Source: Armigeres subalbatus
Taxonomy: Eukaryota; Arthropoda; Insecta; Diptera; Culicidae
Assembly: GCF_024139115.2 (NCBI RefSeq)
Contig: NC_085139.1
Coordinates: forward strand, 14,479,533 to 14,543,532
Direction: 5' to 3'
DNA: 64,000 nucleotides
Every line of letters starts with the position of its first letter. Position 1 is the first letter of the stretch. Under the pieces are notes generated by a model. It did no database searches and was not told where the DNA came from. It saw nothing but the letters and a program-made list of their open reading frames with translations. Positions 12,234-22,929 of the stretch are shown here, piece by piece. The translations under genes and the position numbers were made by a program.

Positions 12234-13139
12234 TCAGACTAAGGCCGAAGTGGCCTGTGCGGTATGTAAGAGTCTTCTCCATTCGGCTCGATCCATGGCA
12301 ACACGTCGCCAGCCACGCAGTCTACGGAGGGTCCGCAAGTCATCTTCCACCTGATCGATCCACCTTGCCCGCTGCGCACCTCGCCTTCTTGTGCCTGTCG
12401 GATCGTTGTCGAGAACCATTTTCACCGGGTTATTGTCCGACATTCTGGCTACGTGCCCGGCCCACCGCAGTCGTCCGATTTTCGCGGTGTGAACGATGGA
12501 TGGTTCTCCCAACAGCTGATGCAACTCGTGGTTCATTCGCCTCCTCCATGTACCGTCCGCCATCTGCACCCCACCATAGATGGTACGCAGCACTTTCCTT
12601 TCGAAAACTCCGAGTGCGCGTTGATCCTCCACGAGCATCGTCCAGGTCTCGTGTCCGTAGAGGACTACCGGTCTAATGAGCGTTTTGTAGATGGTCAGTT
12701 TGGTACGGCGGCGAACTCTATTCGATCGAAGCGTCTTGCGGAGTCCAAAGTATGCACGATTTCCAGCCACTATACGCCTCCGAATTTCTCTGCTGGTATC
12801 ATTTTCGGCAGTCACCAGTGAGCCCAAGTACACAAATTCTTCTACCACCTCGATTTCGTCACCACCGATGCCAACTCGCGGTGGGTGGCTCACATTGTCT
12901 TCTCTTGAGCCTCTTCCTATCATGTACTTCGTCTTCGACGTGTTGATGACTAGTCCGATCCGCTTGGCTTCCCTCTTCAGTCTGATGTAGGCTTCCTCCA
13001 TCTTCTCAAAGTTACGTGCCATAATATCTATGTCGTCGGCGAAGCCAAATAGCTGGACGGACTTATTGAAAATTGTGCCACTCGTGTTAATCCCTGCTCT
13101 TCGTATTACCCTTCCAAAGCGATGTTGAATAGCAGACAC
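12234..13139 (-). pseudogene. RTE copy A1: C-terminal RT segment
   Basis: A 301-codon frame with LFGFADDIDIMARN (motif C, FADD present), INTSKTKYM, a thumb-like VEEFVYLGSLVT block, and a C-terminal region with KIGRLRWAGHVARM. It ends in TSALV followed by a stop directly before the tail. The junction with the preceding segment is shifted by a missing G in a G-run near 13107 that copy A2 also lacks. Confidence 0.85.
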
Positions 13140-14316
13140 GAAAGACCATCACCTTGCCGTAACCCTCTGCGGGTTTCGAAGGGACTCGAGAATGCCCTGA
13201 AACTCGAACTACGCACATCACCCGATCCCTCGTCGCTTTGATCAACCGTGTCAGTTTATCCGGAAATCCGTTTTCGTGCATTAGCTGCCATAGCTGGTCC
13301 CGATCGGTTGTATCATATGCGGCTTTGAAGTCGATGAATAGATGATGTGTGGGCACGTTGTATTCGCGGCACTTCTGCAGTACTTGGCGAATGGCGAACA
13401 CCTGGTCCGTGGTGGAGCGTTCGCCCATCAAACCCGCCTGGTACTGCCCCACGAACTCCCTTGCAATTGGTGCTAGTCGACGGCATAAAATTTGGGAGAG
13501 TACCTTGTAGGCGGCGTTCAGCAATGTGATTGCGCGGTAGTTGCTACAATCCAGCTTATCGCCCTTTTTGTAGATGGGACACACGACACCTTCCATCCAC
13601 TCATGCGGCAAAACTTCCTCCTCCCAAATCTTGGTAATGACCCAGTGCAGCGCTCTAGCCAGTGCTTCACCACCGTGTTTAAATAGCTCTCCTGGTAGTT
13701 GGTCAACCCCAGGGGCTTTGTTGTTCTTCAGCCGGCCAATCTCCTCCTGGATTTCCTGGAGATCCGGAGCCGGTAGAATTATGTCGTACGTGCGTTTCCC
13801 TAGGTCCATCACCATACCGCCATCTTCGTCTGCCACATCGCCATTCAGGTGCTCTTCGTAGTGCTGCTGCCACCTTTGGATCACCTCACGCTCGTTCGTA
13901 AGGAGGTTCCCGTTTATGTCCTTGCACATATCAGGCTGTGGCACGTGGCCCTTACGTGAACGGTTCAACTTCTCATAGAACTTTCGTGTGTTATTAGTGC
14001 GGTACAGTTGCTCCGTCTCTTCACGGTCTCGATCTTCCTGCTGACGCTTTTTCCTCCGGAAAATCGAGTTTTGTCTGTTCCGCGCCTGTTTATATCGTGC
14101 CTCATTCGCCCTCGTGCGGTGTTGCAGCAATCTCGCCCATGCTGCATTCTTCTCTTCTACTAACTGCTCACATTCGCCGTCATACCAGTCGTTTCTCTGA
14201 TCCGGGGGCACCGTGCCTAGTGCAGCGGTTGCGGTGCTACCAATGGCGGATCGAATATCTCTCCAGCCATCTTCAAGAGACGCTGCGCCTAGCTGCTCTT
14301 CCGTTTCGAGTGCCAC
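13087..14316 (-). pseudogene. RTE copy A1: linker and N-terminal RT segment
   Basis: A 409-codon frame with a charged, coiled-coil-like linker (QARNRQNSIFRRKKRQQEDR region), then LKNNKAPGVDQLPGELFKHG and the RT fingers and palm with YRAITLLNAAYKVLSQ, YQAGLMGERSTTDQ and HHLFIDFKAAYD (motif A, Asp present). Near 13194-13197 one C (G on the coding strand) is missing relative to copy A2, which throws the frame off before the palm is complete. Confidence 0.85.
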
Positions 14317-15283
14317 TTCCAGCTGCAGCGCGTAGTCTTGAGATAGTTTGGGCTAGCCTACCGTCTTGTTGCCGCCCAATATTAAGCTGCGGCGTCCGAC
14401 TTCGACGCGTGTTGTACACCGTCGAGAGTTTTGAGCGCAGGCAGACTGCAACGAGGTAGTGGTCGGATTCAATATTCGCACTGCGGTAAGTGCGGACGTT
14501 CGTGATGTCGGAGAAGAATTTACCGTCGATTAGAACGTGGTCGATTTGGTTTTCCGTTTCTTGGTTAGGTGATCTCCATGTGGCCTTGTGGATATTCTTG
14601 CGGGGAAAGAAGGTGCTTCGGACTACCATTCCGCGGGAGGCTGCGAAGTTTATGCATCGTTGGCCGTTGTCATTCGATACGGTGTGCAGACTATCTGGTC
14701 CGATGACCGGTCTATACATTTCCTCCCTTCCTACCTGAGCGTTCATGTCACCGATGACGATTTTGACGTCCCGCAGTGGGCATCCATCGTATGTCTGCTC
14801 CAGCTGTGCGTAGAACGCTTCTTTCTCGTCGTCGGGTCTCCCTTCGTGTGGGCAGTGCACGTTGATGATGCTATAGTTGAAGAAACGGCCTTTAATCCTC
14901 AGCTTGCACATCCTTGCGTTGATTGGCTGCCACCCAATCACGCGTTGGCGCATCTTTCCCAGCACTATGAAGCCGGTTCCCAGCTCGTTGGTGGTGCCAC
15001 AGCTTTGGTAGAAGGTAGCCGCCCGATGCCCGCTTTTCCACACTTTCTGTCCTGTCCAGCAAATCTCCTGCAGCGCCACGACGTCGAAGTTGCGGGGATG
15101 TAATTCATCGTAGATCATCCTGTCGCAACCTGCGAAACCTAGCGACTTGCAGTTCCATGTTCCAAGCTTCCAATCGTGATCCTTTATTCGTCGCCTAGGT
15201 CTTTGCCGATTATATCGAGTCGCATTATCTCTTATATTGTTCGTAATGATTGGTTTTCCAGGCGGCTTATTGGGCCTGCGCAA
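14273..15283 (-). pseudogene. RTE copy A1: AP-type endonuclease segment
   Basis: This frame of 336 codons carries the AP-endonuclease hallmarks in order: LGTWNCKSLG (residues 40-49), ALQEICW with the catalytic Glu (about 70-76), GDMNAQVG, IDHVLIDG and SDHYLVAV. Such domains nick the target for target-primed reverse transcription. The start at 15283 is the first Met after the basic leader. The frame runs out beyond SDH because of an indel near 14340-14355, after which the linker and RT continue in another frame. All catalytic residues expected for the domain appear to be kept. Confidence 0.85.
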
Positions 15284-15717
15284 ACCTCCTGTCTCGCCGG
15301 AGGGCCGTCGTGTCAGGGCTGTTTAGCGTCCCACCTAACACCAGGACTTGGGCTTGTGCGCTTTGAGCGGCACACGGTCGCTTTGGCGGAGCCTACTTGC
15401 GGATACATGCAGCTTTTTATAGAGGTTTAACAGGGCCCACTGTCAAACCCCACCACATCCTAGGCAGGCGCCACAACTCGCAGATGGCCTGGGGAGGGAT
15501 CGTCAAGCCCTTGGACAAAGTCCCTGCTGCCCCGAAGATTTTCCCCCTAATCCATTCGTTTTGGGATCCACAAGGTTTGTATAAACAAAAAGTTGGTGAA
15601 TTTAACGTAAAAATCATTAGAATATGAATTTGAGTCAGTTGTTGTGGAAAACAAAACAAACGCACGAAAATTGATCTAGAGTGCGGTGCTGCAAATAGTT
15701 CATGTTACATTTGTAAT

Positions 15718-15814
15718 GGGCCAAACACAATTGATATACGTTTGCGTGCGTTTTGACAGTTTTCCCATGGAAAACTGTCAAAACGCACGCAAACGTACCA
15801 ATTGTGTTTGACCC
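15718..15814. mobile_element. Short foldback (97 bp), copy 1
   Basis: A nearly perfect hairpin: GGGCCAAACACAATTG at the left is mirrored by CAATTGTGTTTGACCC at the right, and GTTTTGACAGTTTTCC meets GGAAAACTGTCAAAAC at the centre. A diverged second copy lies at 25040-25133. Confidence 0.88.
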
Positions 15815-15849
15815 ATAACACCCGGGCGAAGCTGGGTTTCTTTCGCTAG

Positions 15850-16131
15850 TTGCTAATACTCATTTATTTATGGATTTTTTGTTATTTTTTCCAATTGAAC
15901 ATTTTTATTTCTTTTGGAAAATTCTTCTTTTATAATTATTATTTTTCCTTTGATAGTGCTAATTAATTTTTGTTCTGTGGAAAATTCTAAATTGTTTATC
16001 AAAATTTTGCATTTTTTATGGAAATTTTATATTTACCCTGATTTCTTTATTGGAAATTTCTGGCAATTTCCCATTTTTTATGGAAAATTTCTAGTTTTTT
16101 AGAGGAAGTTTTTATTTTAGTCATGGAACCC
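15850..16131. mobile_element. T-rich foldback arm (possible continuation of 11654-12130)
   Basis: Degenerate T-rich repeats of the type TTTTTTATGGAAATTT, the same word family as 12000-12130. The outer end (TAGTCATGGAACCC) resembles, in reverse complement, the left end at about 11654. This suggests one AT-rich foldback split by the 15531-12234 RTE insertion and neighbours. No coding signal. Confidence 0.45.
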
Positions 16132-16163
16132 ACGCTCATTCCAAGCGGTTCACTACACGTAAC

Positions 16164-16400
16164 TCATCCATAAGCCGGCGGTACAAAAGCAATTAACCTC
16201 GCTACGCCTCCTTCGACCTCAAATACCGTTCGTCCATCCCAACGCACATTTTGAGTGCGGGTGAACGTCAGATTCCGCTCTAGATGTTCCATTGTTTGCT
16301 GCGATCCGCAGAATTCAATTTTCCACAGCCGCCCAGAAGTGTCACACATCGGATCGCTTCGCCTGCCTGTCCGGTCGACATGCCGCACAATCTCGCTCAT
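16164..16400 (-). CDS. Possible exon-like ORF, unknown product
   Basis: A 78-codon ATG frame about 100 bp downstream of the preceding small ORF on the same strand. Its C-terminal half (IEFCGSQQTMEHLERN, VRWDGRTVFEVEGGVARL) has balanced protein-like composition. No family is recognised. If real, it could be a further exon of the same gene, but no clear acceptor was found. Confidence 0.2.
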   Translation of the reverse strand: MSEIVRHVDRTGRRSDPMCDTSGRLWKIEFCGSQQTMEHLERNLTFTRTQNVRWDGRTVFEVEGGVARLIAFVPPAYG

Positions 16401-16503
16401 GGATCATTTTGACCACGGACCATGATGGCGGGGCTTGCGAGACGACCGTATCCAATCGAGCCGAGCCCATCGCCGTCCGTCGGCATCCCCAGACGATTCC
16501 ATT

Positions 16504-16683
16504 TTACGGTGGGCAACTATCTGCCCATGCAGCCGTGCAACCGCCACCCACACACCTTCGCAGAATTATGCTCACGTTGTTGCCCTTGAATCCTTGGAGC
16601 AGCTCCTCCTTGTAGCCGCTGGCTGGTTTGATGCGCATGAAATATTCGACGAAATGTGTACATTGTCTCTGTTTGCTTTTCAT
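16504..16683 (-). CDS. Possible small ORF or exon, unknown product
   Basis: A 59-codon ATG frame preceded by an in-frame TAA. It begins MKSKQRQCTHFVEYF and contains MRIKPASGYKEELLQGF and NNVSIILR, with GC-rich third positions (GGC, AAC, CTG, ATC) unlike the flanks. After ATTCTGCGAAG the sequence reads GTGTGTGG, a possible splice donor, so the last 17 codons could be intron. I do not recognise the protein. It lies in non-repeat sequence just outside the AT-rich foldback. It could be a small exon, a decayed exon, or chance. Confidence 0.25.
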   Translation of the reverse strand: MKSKQRQCTHFVEYFMRIKPASGYKEELLQGFKGNNVSIILRRCVGGGCTAAWADSCPP

Positions 16684-16849
16684 TTATTTTAGTTCTGGAT
16701 GAATGGAAAGGTAAATACCGGAGCGACCGACGTTGATGAAGCTGGGAGAAACGTCTGCACAATTTTCTTTCTTGACGAGTGAACCCTCTGACGCTGACAC
16801 GCTGACTTTGGCCGGGGGGCTGAGTTCTGTTCGACATCTGAGAAAAAAG

Positions 16850-18460
16850 TATCTTTATGAGCGTTAGCGTTACCTATATAATAAAATTTAACAAAGGGGT
16901 GGGTGGACGTTGAGAATTGACGTTTTTAAGTTGTCGTGCAACTCGGGAATCGGTACGATACGAGAAAATAAAAATATCGTTCCAACAATTCACATTATAA
17001 CGATGTCGTTAATGATTAGCATACGGTCCCAGTGGAATAGTTGTAAACATTTTCCAGAATTTATAATGCACTCCTATCACTCGTTTGCGCAAAAAATAAT
17101 GTTTGCCAAATGTTTGTTATCGCTATCGTTTATTGAATAGTTAAAATCTCTCATTTTTAGATTTTCCAGTAGTAAAGCCACAGTAGCTCATGTCATCGAA
17201 TCATGGTGGGCCGCGATTTGGGACGAACATATTGTGTGTGGTAAACATGCAATCGCCCATATCACTGCCACTACTGTTGGGTGGGAGCAAAAGCGTCCAA
17301 ACACCAGCAAGGGCCAAACGTGGCCAAACCCTTGTCGCAGTCAGCCAAATTTATGGGCTTTCGTTGCGAATTGAAGGGTTCACTTACCGAGATTGAGAAG
17401 AAAGCGGAAGATTTATTTCGCATGGCTATTGAATGCGAGATTGGAAAACGGGAAAAAAATCGAGAAAGCCGATCCAGCTTGGAACGTACATACACACATA
17501 CAGACACATAGACACATGTGAGCATGGTTTGCTCCTAGACGTGGTACAAAAAAGGTCCATAAATCGTCAAGTACTTTGGATTGGATTGGCAAGCTGCAGA
17601 TGGTGAAATTTACTCAAGTGGTTCTCCGCCATTGAAAGTTCTATGGTTCGTTTTTTGGCAGTCAATTGCCCTTTGGGGTGGCGAATATTCTCAGCATTAA
17701 TATCCTAGTTAGAAGGAGACTGTGAATACAACAATAGATGTTTCATTGCAAAATTAGTCAGCAAACCGAAAACCCCAACAAAATAAAAAGTTTTCTTGTG
17801 ATTCGAAAAGTATGCCCTGTGGTAATATTTTTCAACTATCTATAACGTGCAAGAAGTTTAATATCAACATTTAAATTTTTAATCCAAGATCAATATCGTT
17901 TCTCGACGCATATCCATGTAACATTTATGGACTCGATCTAAAAATATCCCCTCAAAGCTTCCATCCGCCTCCGAGTTGACCGTGCTGCTTGGCAATGGCG
18001 AGCCGAGCGGAACAGGACGAACCCCATTCACCACACCGTTTAACCGTAATTTTCCGCTCGATTCTCAGCTCGCATAGTGCCTAGGTATCCGGCCTTCTCC
18101 ATCAGGACTGGACTCGGTCGGGCACCATCCTTCTCCGGTTAATTTTTGTGTGTGAGTGTTCATGCAGAATGACTCTATAGCTATTTGTTAAATAGGGTGA
18201 AACAATGCTGGGCATATTGGATGGTTTAATTTTATGACGCAGATTGTATTACAATTAAAGGTAGTGGAAACGGGAAATTTAGATCTTCCAATTGGGTCAT
18301 TATCAGGATACATTTTCATCGGGTTATTATATTATGGCTACGTTCGTCGTTCGACAGCAGCTCCGCCATTTGGATCAGCAGCAGAAGCTGATAGGCATAG
18401 TACCCGAAGGGTTCGGTGCTTAACTCAACCGTGGTTTATCCGGTGGAAACATCACGCATG
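16850..18460. other. Unassigned sequence
   Basis: AT-rich with a CA-rich patch at 17488-17518 (ACACATACAGACACATAG). A frame at 17281 begins at GTG rather than ATG and is not called. Nothing else is recognised. Confidence 0.45.
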
Positions 18461-18465
18461 CAGAA

Positions 18466-19721
18466 TAGGGCTTCCATTTTTCCCGGGAATCAACTTCCCG
18501 GGAATCGGGAAATGAAATAATGCTCTTGAAACTAATTCAAAATCGTAGTTTAAATTTGGTCGTAAAATATGATTTTGAAAATATACTTTTGACATCAGGA
18601 ATGCTTGCTATTTTGTCCTCAAATGATAAAAGAGTTGTTGAAAGCCTGAGAAAGTTTTTGTTCAGTTCGAAAAGCGTTAACTCCTTCTACAAAACGTTCG
18701 CCATGTCATAAGTATTAGCATACGCTCTGGCTCGAGAGTAAGATCTGCAGTGTCCTGATGAGCTCCGCTATGTGCTACTTTTCCATAATTTTTTGAAAAA
18801 CTTATTCAGGTTGCATCCGCATTTTTTTCCAGTTTTTGGACAACGACGGCTTCGAGAGATTCTCTTTTATTATCGCCAAAATATTCCTAACTTGAACTAT
18901 TCTTATACCCAACGACTTTTTTTTGTGCATAGAATCTTCAGGTAAACTTTGAAGGATAAACCATTTTTATTCATGTACGTCCACTTGAACACATTTTGTA
19001 TTTAAAGCAGACGAATGAAATATTTGAAGTGAGAATTCTTCCATTCGAAATAAAAAAGAGCTTTCAGGCGAGTGCTTGATTGTCGTACTTTAATGATCCT
19101 GACTATAAAATTTTTTCAGTCAAAATATGCTTGAAATGCCGAACAGCACCTAAAAATGAAATGAAATGTTTCAGAAATATCTCAAAATATAAACGAGTCT
19201 TCGGAATATGAGTCTGTTCGGGAATTGAATCAAAAAGGTCTTAAAAAACCTTTGACAATAATAGGATAAACCTGCCAAAGCAGTCACTGCAATTGCCTGA
19301 ATATCGGCGAACATTGGTAGCTCTGCTGTTTCACCACAGACACTCAATTTTTAATTCGACACAACGCTTACCGACGTTTGAACCTACTGAATAAAAGAAC
19401 GATACATACAAACCGGTTCTTTGTCTCGCCTCCCTTCAACACGTGTTGCAATGCACCGTATGATTCTGTAGCATTTTTAGTTATAACTTAAATTCTTAAA
19501 CTTCAAAAGTGAAATAGATAGTAAGATGATGCTTGTAAAAAAATGTAATTGATACCCCAAAATCCGTTATCATCAAATTAAAAAAATAAGACAATTATTA
19601 CAAAATATTTTAGTATGTTCATTTCCCGGGAAATTCGGGAAACTGATACATACATCTCGGGAATCGGGAATCCCGGGAAATATGATTTCCCGGGAAATCG
19701 TTTCCGGGAATGGAAGCCCTA
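18466..19721. mobile_element. Non-autonomous hAT-type transposon (1,256 bp)
   Basis: Starts TAGGGCTTCCATT and ends AATGGAAGCCCTA, inverted termini that fit the hAT YARNG start. It is flanked by an 8-bp duplication ATGCAGAA at 18458-18465 and 19722-19729. Subterminal CCCGGGAA words are repeated in both orientations at both ends (18488-18512 and 19623-19705), as is common in hAT elements. No transposase-like ORF is present, so it would need a partner in trans. Confidence 0.88.
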
Positions 19722-19733
19722 ATGCAGAACCAT

Positions 19734-19840
19734 CCCTAGCAGCACACAAATTCCTTATAGGTTACTGCAACTCATATGTGACCGGATTCAGTCAAAATCA
19801 AGTTGCTGCAACCATTTTCGTCTGACTTGTGCTACTCCGG
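19734..19840. mobile_element. 107-bp MITE, copy 1
   Basis: Termini CCCTAGCAGCACA and TGTGCTACTCCGG form an imperfect inverted repeat; the interior carries GTTGCTGCAACCAT. A second copy of the same length lies at 37428-37534. It sits 13 bp downstream of the hAT element. Confidence 0.75.
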
Positions 19841-20400
19841 ATGTGCAATGTTTCCATCATTTATTCCAAAAATAAATCGTAAGCGTCAATTTTTGAGTAA
19901 ATTAGTTAAAGATTGCAAACAATACCATTAAGAGCAGCTGCGAAATTACGCGTGCCCGGAAGAAACATATATATAGACAGTTCATAAAATTTAGTATTTA
20001 CTTGATACTTGATGGGCTACAGCTCTTCGATGAACCTACGCCGAATGGAGTGTAATTCTCCACTGGACTAGATCCCAGGCCAATCGCTTCCAGTCTCCCT
20101 GAACATTGAGCGCCCTCAGGTCCTCGTCAACTGCAAAAAGCCATCGTGTGCGCGGCCTTCTAAGATGCCTGCGGCCTCTTCCGGGTTCTCTACTAAATAT
20201 TATCTTCGCTTGACTTTATTCCGACGTACGAACAACGTGTCCCGCCCACCGTAGTTTGCCGTGTTGTAGAAGCTTAATAATATCCTTCCCTTCATACACC
20301 TGGTACAATTCGTTATTCATGCGACGCCGCCAGATACTGTTCTACTGTCTACCGCCGAATATTGTCCGCAGCACCTTATGCTCAAACACTCCGAAAGCTT

Positions 20401-21628
20401 GTCACCACCCCCTTGGGAGGGGAGGCCGCATGAGACGGAGGACAAAAAGTTAAGAAAGGCCGGTCAAGATGGCACTGGTCCCCATGACCCACTTACCACA
20501 ATCAGCCTGAAACAAAGAAATGGTTCGAACAAGTGGAACCAATGGCGAAAAGTACTCGGAGTCGCTCTTAATAAAATTAAAGCATAAATTTCACATGCAA
20601 ATTAAAAGAAGTGTTTATTAATTACTTACGTTCTATTTCAGCTTAAACCTAGGGAAAAGTGTTAATTTGTGTGTGTGTCAGTGTTGAAAGTGTATCCCCC
20701 GGCGACGATGGAACGTAATGCCTGCCCGGGCAGACCGATGAACTGCACCAGCAATCTGCCGGCCATCCACAGCTGCCGCTTTGCGCCACATTCCGCCGGG
20801 CGATTGGTGTTGGCGGTGAAAAGATAGGCCTGTCGTAGGAAACACAACGGATTACTTCACTGCACTACAGAGCATCACATATTTCGGAATTGCTTTATCT
20901 CTTCCCCTTACCGATCTCAAGCAATCCGTCTTCACTCTAGCACTGCATTACGGTGGCATATCAGTGATGGAACTCAGTACTGGGCATTGGTGGCTAAAGA
21001 GTGAATAAAATAATTAGCCGTGAATTTCACTACTTTGGGGTGCACTACCTTGCCCCAGCCCGCCACTAATCACTTGTCCACCGAGTTTCACCTTCACCGT
21101 TTCTTTTGCCGGTCAGGCACCGTAGCACTTTGTAATTTCGACTTGATTGATTGCAATCTATTGCTAATCACGCGTGCTGCCTGCTTAGCAGTTAACCGAC
21201 AACTAGCCCAACATTTGCTTGGTCGGTGCCTTCGTCTCGGCTTTGATGGTCAGCTAATTCTCTTATCTCTTGGGGAAGTGATAAGAGCAGCGATTGATGT
21301 GGAGCGAGAGATCTTTGGATGCTGTGAGATGATCGTGGGCAGAGGGTTACTGATGTCGATTTATGGTATCTCATGGTAGGTTGCACCAATTGGTTCGTAT
21401 GTAGGGCAGCATTTCAGCTCGTAATCTTTCCATAGTCCCTTTCTCGGTTGGATGTGGACTCTCTCAACGTTGTTCTCATCTATATTTTGACTTTATTCGT
21501 GTTCTGTTGTTGTGTGTTGTACGTGTAGTGTATTTAACATGGTAAGATTGATTTCTGCTTCAATTAGTTAAGGGTACATAGGGGCTACATTGATGCCCTC
21601 GCGAGGCCGTTGGAAGTGTGCAGGTTAC
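20401..21628. mobile_element. 1,228-bp insertion in RTE copy B1
   Basis: The RTE reading stops at CCGAAAGCTT (20391-20400) and resumes at AAGCTTTTCGATC (21629 on). AAGCTT flanks both sides and is the likely target duplication (6 bp). The insert starts GTCACC and ends GGTTAC, a very short imperfect inverted repeat. It contains no transposase or RT. The element class is unknown. It includes an exon-like segment at 20662-20829. Confidence 0.6.
20662..20829 (-). CDS. Exon-like segment, unknown product
   Basis: A 55-codon open stretch beginning directly after TTTCCTACGACAG, a plausible splice acceptor with a pyrimidine tract, and ending in TAA after a CACACA run. The translation contains LFTANTNRPAECGAKRQLW and GRLLVQFIGLPGQALRSI. 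Third positions are strongly G/C (GCC, AAC, CTG, ATC), unlike the surroundings. I do not recognise the family. It lies inside the insertion in RTE copy B1, so it may be a captured terminal exon. Alternatively it is a by-chance frame in a GC-rich patch. Confidence 0.3.
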   Translation of the reverse strand, partial: AYLFTANTNRPAECGAKRQLWMAGRLLVQFIGLPGQALRSIVAGGYTFNTDTHTN

Positions 21629-22929
21629 AAGCTTTTCGATCAGCCTCCTTTAAAGTTCATGTTTCATGGTCGTATAAAGCCATCGGAAGAATCAAAGTAG
21701 TATTCAGCCCGAATTTTGTCTTCGTTTGCAGACTACGGAACTTAAGCTGGCTATGAAGTCGAAGTAAGCCCTATTTCCAGCTTCAATACGCCTTTTCACC
21801 TCGCGGGTAACAACATTATTGCACTTCACTAATGTTCTAAGATACACCAATTCTTCTACCACTTCAAATTTCTCACCTCCCAGCACCATTTCACTACCAC
21901 CACCACTAATGAACCAACGTTGGTTTCCAGCGACCATGTACTTCGTTTGCTGGTATTGATCGTGAGTCCAATCCCCGCTGTCTTCCTCTTAAAAGGCACA
22001 AAATCCTTTTCACGGCACGACGATCAATCCCGATAATATCGATATCGTCCGCAAATCCCAGGAGCATATGCGATCTTTTGATAATGGTACCGCTTCTTTG
22101 CATACCAGCTCTCCCTCTCGAGCGCTATATTGAACAGTAGATTCGAGAGTGCATCACCCTGCTTCAATCCATCTCAGGTAACAAGTGATGTCGATATTTC
22201 ATCCGCATCCCTTACACTTGATTTCGATCCATCCAACGTTATACGAATAAGCCGCATCAGTCTCGCCGGAAAACCATGTTCTAGCATAATTTGCCATAAT
22301 TCATTCCGTTTCACTGAATCATACGCCGCCTTGAAATCAATAAACAGATGATGTGTCTGCAAGATGTACTCTCGAAATTTATCAAGGATTTGTCTCAGGT
22401 GTAAAACTTTTGATTCGTCGTTGATCGGCCCTTACAAAAACCTGCCTGGTATTCGCCGACGAAGTACTCTTCAAGCGGTCCCAATCTGTTGAAGAGAATA
22501 CGGGACATAATTTTGTACGCCGAATTAAGGAGGGTTATTCCTCGGTAATTGGCGCACTCCAGCCTGTGCCCTTTCTTAAAGAGTGGGCAAATGAGCCCGT
22601 CCATCCAGCTAGCAGGCAATTCCTCGTATTTAAATATTTTAGACAAGTTCGTACGCGAACTAAAATCAACCAGTTTGCAACCAAAAACCCTCCCTCAGTT
22701 GAATAGTTTCAGATTATTTTTCTTTTCGAAAGAGATTTCCAATCAAATGCTTAAATGTCCAACGGCAGTCCACGGCTAAAGAGCTTCTTTGATTCACCGG
22801 CGATCTCGCTGATTGGCCGATCTTTACCTTCAGCTACCGCTATATATCCATCACGTTCCGACACACCGTCCCATACGATGGTACAGTGCGCGCCCTCGAA
22901 AGAAACAAGGTTAATTTTCCTAGTTTTTC

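Larger units (their letters stand above)
12234..15531 (-). mobile_element. RTE-clade retrotransposon, copy A1 (near full length)
   Basis: About 3.3 kb on the minus strand, with an endonuclease, linker and reverse transcriptase in the RTE order, and a 3' end at 12234 in an AATAAATAATAAA tail. The 5' limit (GGCAGCAGGGA, 15531) is set by comparison with copy A2, which starts with the same bases at 39998. The 5' leader contains TATAAAAAGC near 15416. The coding region is split among three frames, so the copy is not expected to be active. JAM1-like RTE elements of Aedes are the closest family I know; this is family knowledge and was not searched. Confidence 0.9.
20025..22650 (-). mobile_element. 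RTE-clade retrotransposon, copy B1, split by an insertion
   Basis: Minus-strand RTE remnant of a second family (B). Pieces from 5' to 3': GLICPLFKKGHRLECANYRG and YQAGFCKGRSTTNQ (22646-22395), HHLFIDFKAAYDS (22362-22174), LLGFADDIDIIG (about 22080), VEELVYLRTLVK (about 21860), and a C-terminal tail at 20400-20030 with RWAGHVVR-like residues. Frames are interrupted throughout and the endonuclease is absent, so the copy is 5'-truncated. It is split at AAGCTT by the 20401-21628 insertion. Confidence 0.85.

Noticed and set aside
12257..15103. Long plus-strand frames over RTE copy A1 (up to 171 codons)
   Set aside because: These are antisense shadows of the endonuclease and RT frames, which carry clear motifs on the minus strand.
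17281..17511. Frame starting MGAKASKHQQ, like an N-myristoylated protein
   Set aside because: The first codon is GTG, not ATG, so the N-terminal glycine signal is an artefact. The only internal ATG leaves too little, and no homology is recognised.
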